IMG/VR virus record: IMGVR_UViG_3300006870_004446
Location: 1 to 30,515 of that record
Reading direction: 5' to 3' (one strand)
Length of the DNA stretch: 30,515 bases
Origin: a virus
Position numbers and translations under genes: made by a program
In this document: in pieces, positions 22,583-29,361 of the stretch
Layout of the letters: every line of letters begins with the position of its first letter
How positions within the stretch are numbered: the first letter of the stretch is position 1
Notes under the pieces: model-generated
Database searches by the model: none
What the model saw: the letters and a program-made list of their open reading frames with translations, nothing else
Told to the model about the DNA's origin: nothing

Positions 22583-25060
22583 ATGGAATTTTGGAGGAAA
22601 AGATCAGGAGCAATAATTGCAAAAATTAACGAAAGAGAAACTACATCAGTTGCATTACCTATAGACGAAAATTATTTACCATTAACCGAAAATAATATGA
22701 CCTTGTCTGTGATAAGCGGCAAATTACCAAAAGGCATGCGATTAGTTGATCAAAATATAATTGGAACTCCGCTAGAAGTTGAGATTGAAACTTTATATGA
22801 ATTTGTAATCAGGGCGGATGTAAGAGGAGTATTTGAGGATCGCACATATAAAATCCAAGTTTCAGGTCCAGATGATCCGACATGGATAACACCTGAAGGA
22901 TTGCTTCCAATTGGAAGCAATCAAAGATATTTTATTATAGATAGTGCTGTAATTGATTTTCAATTGCTTGCTGACGATCCTGATGCTATTGTTGGTAAGG
23001 ATTTAGAATATTACTTGTACTCAGGAGAACTACCAAAAGGATTGCGGTTAACTACCGATGGGCGAATTGTAGGCTTAGTTGATCCTATTATAGCTTTAGA
23101 AAAAGGTGTAACAGTTGATGTAGTTTCTGATAATGGTTATGATAGCTGGTATTACGATACAGAAATATTTGACTTATCAATTCCTACAAGAAGCCCAAAA
23201 AAATTAAATAGATATTATGAATTTATTGTATCAGTAACAGATGGTATTACTGTCGTAAATAGGAACTTTGAAATTTATGTTGTAGGAGATGATTTCCTTA
23301 GAGCTGATAATGCTATAATGCAAGTTGCAAATGGGGTTTTTAGCGCAGATAATACATTCATAAGAACCCCTATATGGCTTACTCCGGCAAACCTAGGTTA
23401 TAAAAGAGCTAACAATTATCTTACATTAATATTTGACACTTTAGATTTGAACACCACAATTGGCTTTATTTCATACAAATTGTTAACAACTAATCCAGAT
23501 GGAACTCCTAGTGTTTTACCGGACAATTTAGAGTTAGATATTTCAAACGGAGAAATAGCAGGAAAAATACCATATCAACAGGCAGTAACACGGCAGTATC
23601 AATTTACTTTAAGAGCTTCTAGGCAACTTCCTAATTATGTTGAAGAAAGTTATAAAGATAAAACATTTACTTTGAATATTTTAGGAGAAGTTGATAGCAC
23701 AATTACGTGGAACACAGAAGCAGATTTAGGAACAATAAGCACTAATTTTATAAGTACCCTTTCAGTTCAAGCAACAACAAGCGTACCAAATGCTATAATG
23801 ATTTATAATCTAGAAGAAGGCAAATTACCGCCTGGTTTACGTTTAGGAATAAAAGGAGAAATAATAGGAATAATAAAAAGTTTTGGCTCAGAAACTGAAC
23901 TAGGAGTAACTACTTTTGATAATGGAAATCTGAAGTTAGATCAAAATTCAACCACACTAGACAGGACTTATATTTTTACAATAAAAGCAAGAGATCACCT
24001 TGGCTATAGTGCAATATCTAGGACTTTTACTTTAAAAATCCTAGATCCTGATAATAAAATCTTTAGTAACATTTTTGCACAACCATTTTTAAATAAAGAT
24101 TTTAGGAGTCAGTTTAGCGAATTAATTAACAACCAAACCTATTTTGATTACAATTATATTTACAGACCAAATGATCCAAATTTTGGTATCCAACAAAAAA
24201 TGAAAATGCTTGTATATGCAGGCATAGAAACAAAAGACAGTTCTTTTTATATTGCAGCATTATCAAAAAATAATAAAAGGAAAAAATATATACTAGGAAA
24301 AATTAAAAATGCTGTAGCAAAGCAGTTAGGAACACAAAAAATAATTTACGAAGTTGTTTATATAGATGTAATTGATCCTGATAATAATTATGAAAACTTT
24401 AATCCAACAAAGAAAAATTTTAGAATAAAGAAAAAAACTAATGTTACAGTAGATCAAACTTCTTATAATTACGATCAGTATAGTGTAGAGTTGCCACCTC
24501 CTATAGGTATTACCATTGGGACAAACGAACACGGAGAAGTTAATCATTATTTTGATCCTAATTTTATAATAGAATCACGATACGGTATTAAATACTTGGT
24601 AGATAAAAAACCAATTATTATAAATGAAAAACAAATTGCCGGAAAACTAATAGAAGGTCCAACAGAACCTTATAGGTTTAGACCGGTTCCTGAAAATACT
24701 GTAAAAGCAGATTTTAATGGTATGAGTGTTGATGGATTTAATGAGCAAACACGCTTTATATCTAACATATATCATAGTCGACAAGAAATTAAAAACATAG
24801 GCGAAACTGAAATAGAATATCTACCATTATGGATGCGAACAGCGCAACAAAATACAATTAAATCATTAGGATATGTAACTGCTATACCACTTTGTTATTG
24901 TTTACCTGGCACTAGTAAAGAAGTTTTAACTGCATTAAATAATGCAAATGTAAGTTTTTCAAATTACACCTTTGAAATTGATAGATTTGTTGTTGACACA
25001 ATAGAAGGAGATGCGTCAGACCAATATTTACTGTTTCATAATTATAGTCATAATGCATAG
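22583..25060 (+). CDS. Structural protein with Ig-like (He_PIG-type) repeats (825 aa)
   Basis: I chose the ATG at 22583, eight bases after an AAGGA site, over a TTG two codons upstream. Four repeats carry variants of the putative-Ig signature SGxLPKGLRLxxxGxIxG, at about residues 45, 147, 305 and 411. Each is followed by a YEF-x-V-x-A-x-D/F-x-L-x-I strand pair. The third is the most diverged. From about residue 500 the sequence changes to a distinct region with YRPNDPNFGIQQKMKML and a YAGIE-x-K segment, which I associate with structural proteins of T4-type cyanophages. No signal peptide or membrane segment is visible. It is likely an elongated fibre or baseplate wedge-associated adhesin. The next gene follows after a 28-base gap holding a late-promoter-like element. 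Confidence 0.75.
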   Translation: MEFWRKRSGAIIAKINERETTSVALPIDENYLPLTENNMTLSVISGKLPKGMRLVDQNIIGTPLEVEIETLYEFVIRADVRGVFEDRTYKIQVSGPDDPTWITPEGLLPIGSNQRYFIIDSAVIDFQLLADDPDAIVGKDLEYYLYSGELPKGLRLTTDGRIVGLVDPIIALEKGVTVDVVSDNGYDSWYYDTEIFDLSIPTRSPKKLNRYYEFIVSVTDGITVVNRNFEIYVVGDDFLRADNAIMQVANGVFSADNTFIRTPIWLTPANLGYKRANNYLTLIFDTLDLNTTIGFISYKLLTTNPDGTPSVLPDNLELDISNGEIAGKIPYQQAVTRQYQFTLRASRQLPNYVEESYKDKTFTLNILGEVDSTITWNTEADLGTISTNFISTLSVQATTSVPNAIMIYNLEEGKLPPGLRLGIKGEIIGIIKSFGSETELGVTTFDNGNLKLDQNSTTLDRTYIFTIKARDHLGYSAISRTFTLKILDPDNKIFSNIFAQPFLNKDFRSQFSELINNQTYFDYNYIYRPNDPNFGIQQKMKMLVYAGIETKDSSFYIAALSKNNKRKKYILGKIKNAVAKQLGTQKIIYEVVYIDVIDPDNNYENFNPTKKNFRIKKKTNVTVDQTSYNYDQYSVELPPPIGITIGTNEHGEVNHYFDPNFIIESRYGIKYLVDKKPIIINEKQIAGKLIEGPTEPYRFRPVPENTVKADFNGMSVDGFNEQTRFISNIYHSRQEIKNIGETEIEYLPLWMRTAQQNTIKSLGYVTAIPLCYCLPGTSKEVLTALNNANVSFSNYTFEIDRFVVDTIEGDASDQYLLFHNYSHNA
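22899..22922 (+). repeat. 24-bp perfect palindrome in the Ig-like-repeat gene
   Basis: GATTGCTTCCAA followed directly by TTGGAAGCAATC is a complete inverted repeat with no loop. It encodes LLPIGSN and adjoining residues. It is the longest perfect palindrome I noticed in the window. Confidence 0.7.
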
Positions 25061-25068
25061 ATAAATAT
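25060..25068 (+). promoter_or_regulatory. T4-type late promoter-like element upstream of the 189-aa structural protein
   Basis: GATAAATAT starts on the last base of the preceding stop codon and lies 20 bases before the ATG at 25089. It is the third copy of the ATAAATA core placed before a virion gene. Confidence 0.55.
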
Positions 25069-25088
25069 AATAATCGGAGAAACAAGCA

Positions 25089-25658
25089 ATGTCAAACATA
25101 CAAATTACTAATATTGATGAAAATTTTCCTATTGCAGGACAAGATAACGACAGTCAAGGTTTTAGAGATAATTTTAACGAATTAAAAACAAATTTAGGAA
25201 TAGCAAAAACAGAAATTACAAATTTAGAAAATAACACAGCAAAAGTTAATGTTGATAATAATTTTTCTTATAATGAAATACAAAATGCTGTTTTTTATAG
25301 GACAACAGAAAAGTTTCTAAGTAAAGCAGCATCTGGATCAACCACTGTTACATGGTCGACAGGCTCTTATCAAAAAATTACAGTTACACAAGATCTTTCT
25401 TTAACATTAGATTTATGGCCTAACGCAGGACAATATGCTAAATTAATAGCCCATGTTGTTAGCGACGGAGAAGGAAATCATACAATTACCTGGGCGTCCA
25501 CACAAGGCAACAACATTAAAGCAGATAGTAGTTTTCCAAGACTTGATGGCGAATTAAAGTTCCAAATTGAATCAGCTGTGAATCCAAAAATATTTGAGTT
25601 TTGGACTACAGATGGAGGTGCAACTATTTTCGCAAAATATCTAGGCGAGTTTTCTTAA
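25089..25658 (+). CDS. Conserved structural protein of marine T4-type phages (189 aa)
   Basis: The N-terminus has the segment FPIAGQDNDSQGFRDNFNELKTNLGIAK followed by EITNLENNTAK. This is a variant of the docking-type N-terminal module (…GFRDNFNEL compares with …AFxKVNENFNEL in the fibres) and is characteristic of a small virion protein family in marine myophages. The rest is beta-rich, with a WSTGSYQKITVTQDLSLTLDLWP stretch and a FEFWTTDGG strand near the end. A GGAGA ribosome binding site precedes the ATG. It is translationally coupled to the next gene through a TAATG overlap. Function inferred: tail or baseplate component. Confidence 0.7.
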   Translation: MSNIQITNIDENFPIAGQDNDSQGFRDNFNELKTNLGIAKTEITNLENNTAKVNVDNNFSYNEIQNAVFYRTTEKFLSKAASGSTTVTWSTGSYQKITVTQDLSLTLDLWPNAGQYAKLIAHVVSDGEGNHTITWASTQGNNIKADSSFPRLDGELKFQIESAVNPKIFEFWTTDGGATIFAKYLGEFS

Positions 25659-25873
25659 TGCACCCTTTGAGTAGTAACTTAAAAGAATTAAGCCTAAACA
25701 CATTATTTGAAAAACTTAAAGAACTAAATCAAAAATTATATATGACCACTAATCCTTCTCTGATAAACCAAATTACAATGTTAATAGAGGATTATAAGTC
25801 AGCAATAGAGATTAAACAAAAACAAGATAAAGAATTAGAAAAAGAACTTGACGAACTGATAAAAATAAGTTAA
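25658..25873 (+). CDS. Small helical protein, conserved-looking hypothetical (71 aa)
   Basis: The ATG overlaps the preceding stop by one base (TAATG); an upstream in-frame ATG at 25601 lies inside the previous gene and adds a basic stretch unlike the rest. The protein is predicted to be almost all helix: LFEKLKELNQKLY, then SLINQITMLIEDYKSAIEIKQKQDKELEKELDELIKIS, with heptad-like leucines and dense charge, so a coiled coil is likely. No catalytic motif is visible. Position suggests it belongs with the virion genes, but the function is unknown. Confidence 0.6.
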   Translation: MHPLSSNLKELSLNTLFEKLKELNQKLYMTTNPSLINQITMLIEDYKSAIEIKQKQDKELEKELDELIKIS

Positions 25874-25876
25874 AAT
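25848..25876 (+). promoter_or_regulatory. Candidate sigma70-type promoter directly upstream of the DnaE-like gene
   Basis: TTGACG at 25848-25853 and TAAAAT at 25871-25876 are separated by 17 bases and each matches five of six consensus positions. Transcription would begin about 7 bases after the -10, at or near the ATG at 25883, implying a very short or absent leader. It lies inside the end of the 71-aa gene. Confidence 0.4.
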
Positions 25877-25882
25877 GATTAG

Positions 25883-26395
25883 ATGAATACAGAAAATTAT
25901 ACAACATTATATTCATTTGATACCTTTAAAGAATTAGTATATACAAACAATTTTGATAAAATTTTTTCACTTACTTACGAAGATAGTAACGATGTAAAAA
26001 AGTTTAATAATTATGCTACACATTTTAATTATAATACTTTAAATGATAAAAAAGAAAATTATATCTCTTTAGCAGAATTCGACAGAGCACAACAAAAACA
26101 ATGGTTGATGCCGGCTGAGTACATTAATATCGATTTATTAGATAATTTAATAAAAAAATGTACTTCACAATCAGAAATAGATCGGGTTAATCTTGAATAT
26201 AAAAAGTTTGAAAAAAATAATTTAATACCTTTACTTCATTATATAGTTTTTTTAATAGATAATATGCGTGAAAACAATATTGTTTGGGGAGTAGGTAGAG
26301 GATCAAGTGTGGCAAGTTTTATACTTTTTTTAATAGGTATACATAAAATTAACCCATTAAAGTATAATTTAGATTTCGATGAATTTTTAAAATAG
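25883..26395 (+). CDS. Short DnaE/PolC-like protein lacking the catalytic part
   Basis: The last 75 residues resemble the start of the palm of C-family DNA polymerases (Pol III alpha). A helix with EYKKFEKNNLIPLLHYIVFLID-type pattern is followed by VWGVGRGSSVASFILFLIGI and NPLKYNLDFDEFLK. GRGSS (138-142) corresponds to the nucleotide-binding GRGS loop. In full polymerases the next residues are NPER-x-S-x-PD-x-D-x-D, which supply two catalytic aspartates; this protein stops exactly before them. The first 75 residues do not show a PHP domain. No Shine-Dalgarno is seen, and a promoter-like sequence places the transcript start near the ATG. It could be a nucleotide-binding, regulatory or decoy protein, or a remnant; polymerase activity is not expected. 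Confidence 0.7.
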   Translation: MNTENYTTLYSFDTFKELVYTNNFDKIFSLTYEDSNDVKKFNNYATHFNYNTLNDKKENYISLAEFDRAQQKQWLMPAEYINIDLLDNLIKKCTSQSEIDRVNLEYKKFEKNNLIPLLHYIVFLIDNMRENNIVWGVGRGSSVASFILFLIGIHKINPLKYNLDFDEFLK

Positions 26396-26405
26396 GAGAC
26401 AAAAA

Positions 26406-26774
26406 ATGCCGTTAAGATCATCAGGAAGAAAAACGTATAAATCAATGCAAGGAAAACTTGTTGATATGGATCAATTAAGACAAAGAAACGAACTCACTCC
26501 TGCTGTTGGTAATATGCGTATAAACGCAAGAGGAGACGAATTAGGTCCAGGAGGAAAAATTATTAGGAAAAGAGAAGAAGTTCTTAAATCATATTACAAT
26601 AGTCAAAAAGGTGTTCCAGATGAGCAGCCTGCTGTAATTACTAAAACATCTGAAATAATGGCAGAACAAGCTACTACTACAAAAAAGAAAAGCAGGACTA
26701 AAGATCCCCTTGTAGTAACAGAAGAAAGTTGGGTAGAAGACGCAGACGGAAATTTTGTTCCTAAAGATGCTTGA
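26406..26774 (+). CDS. Conserved phage hypothetical protein (122 aa)
   Basis: The N-terminal 70 residues are dense in conserved-looking motifs (YKSMQGKLVDMDQLRQRNELTPAVGNM, then INARGDELGPGGKII and KREEVLKSYY). I associate this pattern with a protein found in many marine T4-type phages, without known function. The C-terminal half is low in complexity and charged (TTTKKKSRTKDP), then acidic with a WVEDADGNFVPKDA end. There is no membrane segment or enzyme motif. An AGGAG ribosome binding site precedes the ATG; the stop overlaps the next start (TGATG). Confidence 0.65.
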   Translation: MPLRSSGRKTYKSMQGKLVDMDQLRQRNELTPAVGNMRINARGDELGPGGKIIRKREEVLKSYYNSQKGVPDEQPAVITKTSEIMAEQATTTKKKSRTKDPLVVTEESWVEDADGNFVPKDA

Positions 26775-27016
26775 TGCGTAGATTTTTTGCTATCCATATA
26801 ACAAAAAATTACATAATAGAATTAGATTTTTTAAAATCATTTATTTCGTTAGGCTGGTTTGCAATACTTAATTACACAATGGATATTAGATTAAAAGGAT
26901 CACATAAAGGATTTTATTGGTCCTTTTACTTACTGGGATTTAAAATTTTTGAAATTAACTTTTATAATAAAAATCACGAAGAAGATCGTGTTTACGACCC
27001 TATAATCGATTATTAA
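26774..27016 (+). CDS. Small hypothetical protein rich in aromatic residues (80 aa)
   Basis: The ATG at 26774 overlaps the preceding stop; a TTG one codon earlier is a poorer start. The protein has many Phe, Tyr and Trp in alternating patterns (FLKSFISLGWFAILNY, then DIRLKGSHKGFYWSFYLLGFKIFEINFY) and ends in a charged RVYDPIIDY tail. The alternation with GSHKGFYW and an EINFYN strand suggests a small beta-sheet protein of the kind often seen in T4-type marine phages rather than a membrane protein, although one membrane segment cannot be excluded. Function unknown. Confidence 0.55.
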   Translation: MRRFFAIHITKNYIIELDFLKSFISLGWFAILNYTMDIRLKGSHKGFYWSFYLLGFKIFEINFYNKNHEEDRVYDPIIDY

Positions 27017-27023
27017 AGGATAT

Positions 27024-27368
27024 ATGTACAATACAGTTAAAGGCAACTTAAAACCAATTAAAGATAAAGTACTTGTTAGTGAAATGCATTTTGGAGAGCA
27101 AGTTACGGCTGCAGGAATAATCTTACGTGACGACGACGGAAAAACACACGGCATACATCCTAGATGGGGTCGTGTATGGGCCAAGGGACCTACAAATAAA
27201 GAAGACTACGATGTTGGTGATTGGGTGTTAGTTGATCACGGACGATGGACTCACGGTATTAAATTAGAAACAGACACAGGCGAAATTACCGTTAGAATGG
27301 TTGATAATAAAGACATCCTTATGGCAAGCGAAGAAAAACCGGCAGATGTTATAACAGGAGTCGAATGA
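27024..27368 (+). CDS. GroES-like co-chaperonin (T4 gp31 type)
   Basis: This 114-residue protein is close to the 111 residues of T4 gp31. It begins with LKPIKDKVLV, typical of the GroES first strand. A mobile-loop-like segment with GEQVTAAGIIL and DDDGKTHGIHPRWGRVWAKGP follows, then a YDVGDWVLVDHGRWTHGI block and a closing VDNKDIL strand. Phage co-chaperonins of this type cap the host GroEL and allow folding of the large capsid protein. A purine-rich AAAGGA site lies before the ATG. The stop overlaps the start of the MazG-like gene by four bases (ATGA), so the two are coupled. Confidence 0.85.
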   Translation: MYNTVKGNLKPIKDKVLVSEMHFGEQVTAAGIILRDDDGKTHGIHPRWGRVWAKGPTNKEDYDVGDWVLVDHGRWTHGIKLETDTGEITVRMVDNKDILMASEEKPADVITGVE

Positions 27369-27775
27369 ATCAAATTGATTTAAACAAATACAAAGAATTT
27401 GTATCAGCAGTTACGTCAGCAGAAAGTAACGATACAACTGCTATGACCAAACGATTAAACAAAGTTGAAACTGAAACTAACGTAAATATGGCACTGCTTT
27501 TAACAGGTGCTATTGGACTCTCATCGGAAGGAGGAGAATTTGCAGAAATTGTTAAAAAATGCGTATTCCAAGGCAAGCCACTTGACCAGGATACTAGGTT
27601 CCATATCAAACGAGAACTTGGCGATATACTTTGGTATTGGATTAATAGTGTTCGTGCAATGGGGCTTGACCCGAATTCAGTGATTGAAGAAAATGTAAAT
27701 AAGCTTAAAGCAAGATATCCAGACGGTGAGTTCGATGTATACTACAGCGAAAACCGTAAAGAAGGCGATTTATAA
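27365..27775 (+). CDS. MazG-like nucleotide pyrophosphohydrolase (first of two)
   Basis: This 136-residue protein is of the all-alpha NTP-pyrophosphatase type. The metal-binding motif E-x2-E...E-x2-D is present as Glu55-Gly-Gly-Glu58 and Glu84-Leu-Gly-Asp87, inside LSSEGGEFAEIVKK and KRELGDILWYWI helices. Family members hydrolyse nucleoside triphosphates, or (p)ppGpp in the MazG case, to monophosphate and pyrophosphate; the substrate here is unknown. ATGA overlap couples it to the co-chaperonin gene. A lipoprotein-like gene follows after nine bases. Its sequence differs markedly from the second MazG-like protein downstream. Confidence 0.8.
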   Translation: MNQIDLNKYKEFVSAVTSAESNDTTAMTKRLNKVETETNVNMALLLTGAIGLSSEGGEFAEIVKKCVFQGKPLDQDTRFHIKRELGDILWYWINSVRAMGLDPNSVIEENVNKLKARYPDGEFDVYYSENRKEGDL

Positions 27776-27784
27776 GGAGACGAT

Positions 27785-28105
27785 ATGTATTACTTCACAG
27801 GATTAAGTATTTTACTATTAGCAGGTGCAATTGGTTGCACCGAGCCTATGATAGACGATAGTAAAGGACAAGACGTCACAAAAACACCAGACATTATCAT
27901 AAATGTTAATAACACTAACACTAACAATATTAACTCAACTGATACCGATAATATTACTTTCATTGACAACAGCACATTGACAGCTACAGCAACTGCTTCG
28001 GCTACAGCAACTGCCTGTGCAACTGCCTCAGATAACTCAACTGACAATTCAACAGATAATTGTACAACAGCAATTTTCTTTGACGCTTACAAAAACAATT
28101 TTTAA
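27785..28105 (+). CDS. Putative small lipoprotein with low-complexity tail
   Basis: The N-terminus MYYFTGLSILLLAGAIGC is a short hydrophobic segment ending in AIGC, a fair lipobox with Cys18 as the lipidated residue; the usual Lys/Arg before the hydrophobic part is missing, which lowers confidence. The mature part is Asn/Thr/Ser/Asp-rich and acidic, with an Ala-Thr run (about residues 65-80) encoded by an 18-base repeat and then DNSTDNSTDN. No enzyme motif is seen. An AAGGAGA site precedes the ATG. It is the last gene before a strong terminator. Membrane-anchored phage lipoproteins often block superinfection or act in lysis; either is only a possibility here. Confidence 0.55.
   Translation: MYYFTGLSILLLAGAIGCTEPMIDDSKGQDVTKTPDIIINVNNTNTNNINSTDTDNITFIDNSTLTATATASATATACATASDNSTDNSTDNCTTAIFFDAYKNNF
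27983..28036 (+). repeat. 18-base tandem repeat in the lipoprotein gene
   Basis: Units start at 27983, 28001 and 28019. The first two share GCTACAGCAACTGC exactly and the third is degenerate. It encodes an Ala-Thr-rich stretch and could change copy number by slippage. Confidence 0.6.
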
Positions 28106-28108
28106 TCA

Positions 28109-28136
28109 TTGACATCCTACTATAGTATGCTATTAT
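28109..28136 (+). promoter_or_regulatory. Sigma70-type promoter for the mazG-gp44-ferredoxin-thyX operon
   Basis: A perfect TTGACA (28109-28114) is separated by 16 bases from TATTAT (28131-28136), which is preceded by TG-x as in extended -10 promoters. It lies in the gap between the lipoprotein gene and the next operon, as expected for an early phage promoter, and overlaps the terminator hairpin. Confidence 0.6.
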
Positions 28137-28152
28137 TATAGTAGGATTTTTT
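28114..28152 (+). terminator. Rho-independent terminator after the lipoprotein gene
   Basis: ATCCTACTATA (28114-28124) pairs perfectly with TATAGTAGGAT (28137-28147) across a 12-base loop. A run of six T (28147-28152) follows. It begins nine bases after the lipoprotein stop codon. Confidence 0.75.
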
Positions 28153-28171
28153 ATGACCACACGGAGACACT

Positions 28172-28450
28172 TTGCAAACTAGCCCTATAAACACCCTACA
28201 ACAATTGATGATTATAACCGCAGAAGAATGCGGAGAACTGACACAAAGATGTAGCAAGATTATACGAAAGTATGCTACAATAGAAGAAATAGAAGAAGAG
28301 CAAAGACAAAAATTTGTAGAGGAAGCAGGCGATGTATTGTGTATGCTAGAATTACTAGTAGCACACAAAATAACCAACTGGGAAGAGCTTAGACATCGTG
28401 TATCAATTAAACAAGATAAACTTAAAACTTGGAGTGAGTTAATCAAATGA
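28172..28450 (+). CDS. MazG-like nucleotide pyrophosphohydrolase (second), TTG start
   Basis: This 92-residue all-alpha protein shows ITAEECGELTQRCSKIIRK (Glu19, Glu22) and VEEAGDVLCMLELL (Glu51, Asp54), the paired E-x2-E and E-x2-D motifs of MazG/dUTPase-like pyrophosphatases. I chose the TTG at 28172 because GGAGA lies five bases upstream; starting at the first ATG (28208) would remove the front of the first motif helix and has no ribosome binding site. It is the first gene of an operon running through thyX and overlaps gp44 by four bases. It probably cleaves a (d)NTP to support nucleotide supply in phage replication; the exact substrate is unknown. Confidence 0.75.
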   Translation: MQTSPINTLQQLMIITAEECGELTQRCSKIIRKYATIEEIEEEQRQKFVEEAGDVLCMLELLVAHKITNWEELRHRVSIKQDKLKTWSELIK

Positions 28451-29361
28451 AAGAACTTTGGGTAGAAAAATATAGACCTAAGACTGTAGAAGGATATGTT
28501 TTTAGAGATGAAGCACAAAAAAAACAAATACAACAATGGATTAAAGATCAAAGTATCCCGCATTTGCTTTTTAGTGGAAATGCAGGAATAGGCAAGACAA
28601 CTTTAGCAAAATTACTGCTGCATGAACTAAATGTTAATGAGTTTGATATCTTAGAAATAAATGCAAGTCGTACTAATTCAGTTGACGATGTTAGAGATAA
28701 AATTGTAAACTTTGTACAAATGATTCCTTTTGGCGACTTTAAAGTTGTGCTGCTAGACGAAGCAGATTATTTGTCACCAAATGCTCAAGCGGCATTACGT
28801 GGAGTAATGGAGGAATATCATGAGTTTGCTAGATTTATATTAACATGTAATTATCATAATAAAATCATTCCTGCTATCCATAGTAGATGTCAAGGATTCC
28901 ATATTGCTCGGGTAGATCAAACAGAATTCACGGCTAGAGTAGCAGAAATTTTAATTGCAGAAAATGTAACACCAGATCTTGATATCCTTGATACATACGT
29001 CAAAGCTACCTATCCAGACTTACGCAAGTGCATAAATATGGTGCAAATGAATGTACAGGACAAAAGTTTACTTGCTCCACACGAAAATGACTCTGGCGAA
29101 GCAGATTGGAAACTAGAGATGGTAGATCTTTTCAAAACAGGTAAAATTGCAGAGGCTAGAAAACTTTTATGTGGTACAGTCCGTCCTGAGGAAATGGAAG
29201 GCATTTATCGCTGGCTTTACGAAAATTTAGAATTATTTGGCGATGATGAAAAACAAGATTCAGCAGTATTAATTATTAAACAAGGACTAGTTGACCACAC
29301 ATTAGTTGTTGATCCTGAAATTAATCTTGCGGCTGTACTAATTAAATTGAGTAGATTATGA
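28447..29361 (+). CDS. 44: Sliding clamp loader large subunit (T4 gp44 type), AAA+ ATPase
   Basis: At 304 residues this compares with about 319 for T4 gp44. The N-terminus LWVEKYRPKTVEGYV is typical of clamp loader ATPases. Walker A is GNAGIGKTT (44-52, Lys50), Walker B is VVLLDEAD (100-107), a FILTCNYHNKI sensor-1 segment follows, and the SRC motif is Ser146-Arg147-Cys148. The rest is helical, as in the collar domain. In T4 four gp44 subunits with one gp62 load the gp45 clamp for the DNA polymerase. It is joined by ATGA overlaps to the MazG-like gene before it and to an unrecognised gene after it, where gp62 would normally stand. Confidence 0.9.
   Translation: MKELWVEKYRPKTVEGYVFRDEAQKKQIQQWIKDQSIPHLLFSGNAGIGKTTLAKLLLHELNVNEFDILEINASRTNSVDDVRDKIVNFVQMIPFGDFKVVLLDEADYLSPNAQAALRGVMEEYHEFARFILTCNYHNKIIPAIHSRCQGFHIARVDQTEFTARVAEILIAENVTPDLDILDTYVKATYPDLRKCINMVQMNVQDKSLLAPHENDSGEADWKLEMVDLFKTGKIAEARKLLCGTVRPEEMEGIYRWLYENLELFGDDEKQDSAVLIIKQGLVDHTLVVDPEINLAAVLIKLSRL

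Noticed and set aside
26383-26430. A T TTA AAA heptamer just before the stop of the DnaE-like gene, which might restore a full polymerase by -1 shifting
   Set aside because: The -1 frame reaches a stop after about seven residues and does not contain the PD-x-D-x-D aspartates, so it cannot restore catalysis.
27983-28036. Short direct repeats considered as a CRISPR array
   Set aside because: The units are contiguous 18-base repeats without spacers and lie in a coding frame.
28153-28182. A nine-codon ATG frame just after the terminator
   Set aside because: It is too short to support, and its region holds the ribosome binding site of the TTG-started MazG-like gene.
28120-28563. A 147-codon minus-strand frame over the second MazG-like gene and the start of gp44
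   Set aside because: It is antisense to two well-supported genes and to the terminator, with no start signals.
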